The notes beneath the pieces are model-generated. The model had not been told where the DNA came from and searched no databases. It saw only the letters and a list, made by a program, of their open reading frames with translations. A stretch of 64,000 nt of DNA from Idiomarinaceae bacterium (GTDB lineage: Bacteria; Pseudomonadota; Gammaproteobacteria; Enterobacterales; Alteromonadaceae), in NCBI GenBank assembly GCA_002685255.1, contig NYWU01000003.1:207546-271545 (forward strand), written 5' to 3'. The translations under genes and the position numbers were made by a program. Below, piece after piece: positions 60,062 to 64,000 of this stretch (its first letter is position 1; each line of letters opens with the position of its first letter).

Positions 60062-62569
60062 CTAGATCAATTTACGTATCAACTGTGCCGTATTGCGGCG
60101 AATCAGACGCGAACATGCGAGTCGACCTAACAAAGCGACGACAACCGCGCCTGAAATAGGACCCACCAACCACAAACGCCAATGCCAGGTAGCATCCATG
60201 TTAAAGACTTGGGTCTGTAAAATAAGCAGCGATAAATCCATCGCTATGGTCGCTATTAAACCACTTATAGCCCCTAACATTAGAAATTCATAGCTGATGC
60301 TCCGACTTAGCAACTTACCTGAAGCACCCAAGGTGCGTAGAATAACCAGTTCTTTTTGGCGCTCCTCCATGCTCGCCTGTACTTGCGCTATCAATACCAA
60401 GGCGCCTGCAATCATTACCAGAACTAAGACGAAAAGAATCGCAATACTGACCTGCGAGATAACTTCACGGATTTGCTCAATAATCGCGTCTAAATCGATC
60501 AAAGACGCCTCGGGAAACGGTCTAAACAATTGGTATAGCTCGTCTTTTCGCTCACTGTCTAAATGAAAGCTAGTTATATAGGTTGCCGGGAAGTCAGCGA
60601 GCGTACTGGTATTAAAAATCATGTAGAAGTTGGGCTGAAGCGAGCCCCAATCCGCCTCTCGTAGACTCGTCACCGGCACGGTAAACACCTCACCACCAAT
60701 GTTAAAAGTCAGCGTATCACCTACTTTAATTTCTAATCGTTCAGCTGCTTGTTTTTCAACGGATACCTGTGGCTCGGCATTATCGCCCCACCACTCGCCG
60801 CTCACAACCTCATTGTTAGGCGGTACCGTATCGCGCCATGTCAATGAAAGTTCGCGGCCAAAACCTTCCTCGCGATCACCTTGCTCGACTTCCTCGCGGT
60901 TTTCTTTGGTCACTTCATCAATCAGTTCAGTGCCATTGTGGTGGGTTACCCGACCGGGGATCAGCGGATATTGATCGGTTGCTTCGATGTCCTCTCGAGC
61001 GAACATAGCGCGCAAATCGTCGACTTTCTCTTCAGCGATATTCAGCGCAAAATAATTCGGTGCATCCGCTGGTAGTTGGCGCTGCCAATCAGCAAGTAAA
61101 TCATTGCGCATGACGATGACCAACAACAACAGCATAATCGCGGTTGAAAAACTCAGCATTTGCACGCTGTTTGCTGAAGCGCGTCGTTGTAAACCTGCCA
61201 TTGCTAAACGCCAAGCACTCCCTGCTTGCATGCCCGCTTTTCGACCTGCACCGATCAGTAGACGACCAATCAATAAAAGGATACCCGCAGCAAAAGCGCC
61301 GCCTACGAACAAGGCTGTCGATAACCACCATTGCTGTGAGTACAGTACCAATAACCCATAAATCGTGCCGCCGCTTAATATCCATTGCAGCCAGCGAATC
61401 GCCTGTACACCGACCATTTGACGGTGCAGTACACGTAACGGTGGAATAGAAATCAGTCTAAATAGCGGGTAAAGCGTAAACATCACCGCGCTAATCAGGC
61501 CCGTTGCGATAGCGAGCGCATAAGGTCGCCAACTGGCTGATGGTAATGAAGCGCCCAATTGTTCAGCGACCCAGTTAATCACATAAGATTGAATGAGCCA
61601 CCCGAGCAGAATACCAACACCGACGCTGATCCCCGTAAGCAATAGCAAATGAAGCACGAAGATCTTACGGATTTGCTGTTTGCCCGCCCCTAAGGTTTTA
61701 AATATCGCCACCACGTCATAGTTGCGCTGACAGTAGCGTTGCGCGGCTACGGCAACAGCCGTTGCTGCAAGCACTACACCTAACAGACTCGCCAACATCA
61801 TAAAGCGTTCAGCACGATTTAGGGCGCGCGCCAAGGGGCTATCGCCATCTTCGATACTGCGCCAGCTATGAGTGTCATCATTCAATTGTGGGAGAAGCCA
61901 ATTCTCGTAGTTATCCAATTGTGTTGGCGTTCCGGCGAATAAGACGTTGTAACGTACGCGGCTTCCCGGTTGAATTAACCCCGTCTCAGCTAACTGTGAA
62001 TAACGAATGATGACATTGGGACTGTCGGTGAACACAGAAAAACCGACATCAGGCTCATAAGTCACGACCTTAGTCACTTTAAAGCGGCTATTACCCACTT
62101 CAATAGCGTCGCCCATTTCAAGCGATAGCGCTTGGAATAGACTCGATGCGACCCAAGCTTCTCCAGCTGGAGGTAGTGTGTTGGTGACTTGCCCTTCAAC
62201 AAAGGGCTTATCGGCCACTTTAAGCTCGCCTCGTAGCGGATAACCATCGGATACCGCCTTAATATCGACGAGTTCAAGCTTATCGTTAGCAAACGCCATG
62301 GAGTTAAATATCACTCGCCACGCGCTCTGAATCCCCTCCTCATCCGCTTTATCAAGCCACTCTTGAGGAATATCTCTGCGTGAACTTAATACTCGATCAG
62401 CTGCGAGAAACTCGCTACTACGTTCGAGTAATCCGGATTGTAGGCGCTCACTAAATAACGACAGTGATAAAACCGCGGTCACCGATAAAATGATAGCGAG
62501 CGCCATGATCGTGAGCTCACCGCGCTTGAGCTCCTGCTTGAGTAAGCGAAACGATATTTTATGCCACAT
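60062..62569 (-). CDS. ybbP: ABC transporter permease YbbP
   Basis: An 835-residue FtsX-like permease with ten or so membrane helices in the LolCE/MacB class. A helix near residues 17-40 is followed by a large periplasmic domain, then helices at about 255-420, a second periplasmic part, and helices at about 695-815. E. coli YbbP (804) is similar. With YbbA it may act on lipids or lipoproteins. It overlaps ybbA by 11 bp. Confidence 0.93.
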   Translation of the reverse strand: MWHKISFRLLKQELKRGELTIMALAIILSVTAVLSLSLFSERLQSGLLERSSEFLAADRVLSSRRDIPQEWLDKADEEGIQSAWRVIFNSMAFANDKLELVDIKAVSDGYPLRGELKVADKPFVEGQVTNTLPPAGEAWVASSLFQALSLEMGDAIEVGNSRFKVTKVVTYEPDVGFSVFTDSPNVIIRYSQLAETGLIQPGSRVRYNVLFAGTPTQLDNYENWLLPQLNDDTHSWRSIEDGDSPLARALNRAERFMMLASLLGVVLAATAVAVAAQRYCQRNYDVVAIFKTLGAGKQQIRKIFVLHLLLLTGISVGVGILLGWLIQSYVINWVAEQLGASLPSASWRPYALAIATGLISAVMFTLYPLFRLISIPPLRVLHRQMVGVQAIRWLQWILSGGTIYGLLVLYSQQWWLSTALFVGGAFAAGILLLIGRLLIGAGRKAGMQAGSAWRLAMAGLQRRASANSVQMLSFSTAIMLLLLVIVMRNDLLADWQRQLPADAPNYFALNIAEEKVDDLRAMFAREDIEATDQYPLIPGRVTHHNGTELIDEVTKENREEVEQGDREEGFGRELSLTWRDTVPPNNEVVSGEWWGDNAEPQVSVEKQAAERLEIKVGDTLTFNIGGEVFTVPVTSLREADWGSLQPNFYMIFNTSTLADFPATYITSFHLDSERKDELYQLFRPFPEASLIDLDAIIEQIREVISQVSIAILFVLVLVMIAGALVLIAQVQASMEERQKELVILRTLGASGKLLSRSISYEFLMLGAISGLIATIAMDLSLLILQTQVFNMDATWHWRLWLVGPISGAVVVALLGRLACSRLIRRNTAQLIRKLI

Positions 62570-63239
62570 CTTGCGACGCCTCCGCTAGCTGCCCTGCCTC
62601 CATGTTTAGGATACGCTGACAGCGTTTCGCTAACGTGGTGTCGTGAGTCACCATCACAAGGGTCGTGCCATAGTCTTTATTGAGATCGAATAATAACTGT
62701 TCGACCTTATCACCCGTTTTACTATCAAGATTCCCGGTGGGTTCGTCAGCAAATAAAATCTTTGGTTGACCGACAAACGCGCGCGCAATCGCGACGCGTT
62801 GCTGCTCACCACCCGACAGTTGATTGGGATAATGGTGCCAGCGATCTGAGAGGCCGACCTTTTCTAACAGCTCACGCGCCTCTTTCTCTGCGCCTTTGTG
62901 GCCGGCAAGCTCGGCCGGTAACATCACGTTTTCTAATGCGCTTAAGCTGGGCACTAGTAAAAACGATTGAAAGATGAAGCCCACTTTATCGGCGCGTAGT
63001 TTCGCACGTTGTTCCTCATCCAAATCGCTTAACTTTTCGTTTTCTATAAGAACATCGCCGTGGGTGGCAATGTCTAACCCAGCGAGTAGTGATAGTAACG
63101 TTGATTTACCTGAGCCGGACGCTCCAACAATCGCAACGGTCTCACCGGCATTGATTGCGAGGTCAATTGGTTGCAAAATCTGTAACGGTCCCTCAGAGGT
63201 TTCGACTATCTTTTCGAGTTGTTGAGTTTGAATGAGCAT
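62559..63239 (-). CDS. ybbA: ABC transporter ATP-binding protein YbbA
   Basis: A 226-residue ABC ATPase. Walker A is GASGSGKST, the signature is LSGGEQQRVAIARA, and Walker B is ILFADEPTGNLDS, which is the LolD/MacB-like group. It energises YbbP. Divergent from tesA with only 3 bp between starts, as in E. coli. Confidence 0.96.
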   Translation of the reverse strand: MLIQTQQLEKIVETSEGPLQILQPIDLAINAGETVAIVGASGSGKSTLLSLLAGLDIATHGDVLIENEKLSDLDEEQRAKLRADKVGFIFQSFLLVPSLSALENVMLPAELAGHKGAEKEARELLEKVGLSDRWHHYPNQLSGGEQQRVAIARAFVGQPKILFADEPTGNLDSKTGDKVEQLLFDLNKDYGTTLVMVTHDTTLAKRCQRILNMEAGQLAEASQDVA

Positions 63240-63242
63240 AAA

Positions 63243-63878
63243 ATGAAAAACGTCCTATTAAAGTTAGCTTGTATTACTTTGATTTTTATATCTATACGTA
63301 GTTTTGCAGCAAATGTTTCACTTGTTGTATTAGGAGATAGCCTAAGCGCAGGTTATGGTCTTTCGCAACAACAAACTTGGGTTGCCGAATTGCAAAAGCG
63401 TTGGCAGCAAGCATACCCAAACATTGAAATAATCAATGCCAGTATCAGTGGTGAGACCACCCGTGGTGGCTTAAACCGCTTATCGGGTGTAATTGAACGT
63501 CACCAACCCGATGCTATTTTTATTGAGTTGGGCGGCAATGACGGGTTACGTGGTTTCGATTTGGAGACGGTGGAAACGAACTTGTCTAATATGATTGAGC
63601 AGGCGCAGGCTAAAGGTATTAAAGTGGCGCTCAGTCAGGTCATGGTGCCACCTAACTATGGACCACGTTTCTCAAAGCGATTTCAGGCGGTATTCACGCG
63701 TGTGGCAGAGAAGTATGACGTAACACTGGTGCCCTTTTTCATGACCGAGTTAGTAGAGAACCCAGACTTCGTGCAAGATGATGGCATCCACCCCACTGCA
63801 GAAGCACAAGACGCTATTGCGGACTTCCTCTCACCTTACTTACTTGAGCTGGCTAAAAACGCCGAGGCATCGAGTTAA
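63243..63878 (+). CDS. tesA: Multifunctional acyl-CoA thioesterase I / lysophospholipase TesA
   Basis: A 211-residue periplasmic GDSL hydrolase. Residues 1-22 are a signal peptide. Ser33 in LGDSLSAGYG is the nucleophile, GGNDGLRG is block III, and DGIHPTAEAQ carries the Asp and His. I start at ATG 63243; the frame is open eight codons upstream inside ybbA. Transcribed away from ybbA, so its promoter lies within the ybbA 5' end. Confidence 0.95.
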   Translation: MKNVLLKLACITLIFISIRSFAANVSLVVLGDSLSAGYGLSQQQTWVAELQKRWQQAYPNIEIINASISGETTRGGLNRLSGVIERHQPDAIFIELGGNDGLRGFDLETVETNLSNMIEQAQAKGIKVALSQVMVPPNYGPRFSKRFQAVFTRVAEKYDVTLVPFFMTELVENPDFVQDDGIHPTAEAQDAIADFLSPYLLELAKNAEASS

Positions 63879-63900
63879 TAAGCGTTTGATAAATTGCAGA

Positions 63901-63928
63901 CACAAAAAAACCACCTAGAAGGTGGTTT
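63901..63928 (-). terminator. Terminator of the tRNA-Glu transcript
   Basis: AAACCACCT (63908-63916) and AGGTGGTTT (63920-63928) form a 9-bp stem with an AGA loop. The reverse strand continues with T, giving a proper T-tract. It also lies 30 bp after the tesA stop and may end that gene in the other direction. Confidence 0.9.
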
Positions 63929-63933
63929 AGTGT

Positions 63934-64000
63934 TGGCGTCCCCTAGGGGATTCGAACCCCTGTTACTGCCGTGAAAGGGCAGTGTCCTAGGCCTCTAGAC
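63934..64000 (-). tRNA. tRNA-Glu (anticodon TTC), 5' end outside window
   Basis: The reverse strand ends with GGGGACGCCA including encoded CCA, a T arm with GGTTCGAATCC, and an anticodon loop CTTTCAC (anticodon TTC). About 9 bases at the 5' end lie beyond the window edge. Confidence 0.95.

Overview
The window reads as a stretch of core chromosome from a marine, Alteromonadales-type gammaproteobacterium; Idiomarina or a close relative is my best guess, by inference from gene content and moderate G+C. Much of the gene order follows E. coli neighbourhoods: pabB-nudL-sdaA; rpsP-rimM-trmD-rplS next to ffh-ypjD-corB, with tyrA close by; recX-alaS-csrA-tRNA(Ser)-tRNA(Arg); rluB and rnm near the trp operon; ybbA-ybbP divergent from tesA. 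Chromosome condensation uses SMC with ScpA and ScpB, not MukBEF. I see no insertion sequence, prophage, integrase or CRISPR array.

Layout. 1-9 kb: 5' part of smc (reverse, cut by the window edge), cysZ, a small unknown gene behind a strong hairpin, rmuC, class I fumarase, then pabB-nudL-sdaA. 9-15 kb: cysB, then a signalling block: a sensorless histidine kinase, an unknown membrane-anchored protein, a SUI1-domain protein, a partner-switching pair (receiver-PP2C-kinase protein plus STAS antagonist) and a double-receiver protein. 15-20.5 kb: two exported amidohydrolase-family proteins carrying three such domains, only one with a complete metal-site motif; then a cytochrome c'/c556 facing a cytochrome b561. 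20.6-28.6 kb: orphan response regulator, tyrA, a DnaJ-domain gene, the rpsP operon, ffh, ypjD, corB. 28.6-37.2 kb: a lipoprotein lytic transglycosylase, gshA, a large hybrid kinase with a small membrane protein, and the oadGAB sodium pump. 37.4-41.3 kb: three tRNAs, csrA, alaS, recX. 41.4-48.8 kb: a SIMPL protein, an agmatine-deiminase-like enzyme, rluB-scpB-scpA-yciO, rnm and fadH. 49-60 kb: S10 peptidase, complete trpL-E-G-D-CF-B-A operon with attenuator, yciB, yciI, a hydrolase and an epimerase-family protein. 60-64 kb: ybbP-ybbA, tesA and part of a tRNA-Glu.

How the genes work together. Chorismate use is prominent (pabB, tyrA, all of trp). Translation and secretion are covered by the rpsP operon, ffh, alaS, rluB and tRNAs. 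Signalling proteins are dense: two histidine kinases, three receiver proteins and a STAS/PP2C switch resembling Shewanella CrsA/CrsR and Pseudomonas HsbA/HsbR. No intergenic stretch exceeds about 300 bases.

The more unusual signals are non-coding: a hairpin that would hide the ribosome binding site at 2165; five perfect inverted repeats that include a stop codon but lack a T-tract; a forward-strand intrinsic terminator with no forward gene (29325-29360); and an AAAC-N4-GTTT palindrome just upstream of fadH.
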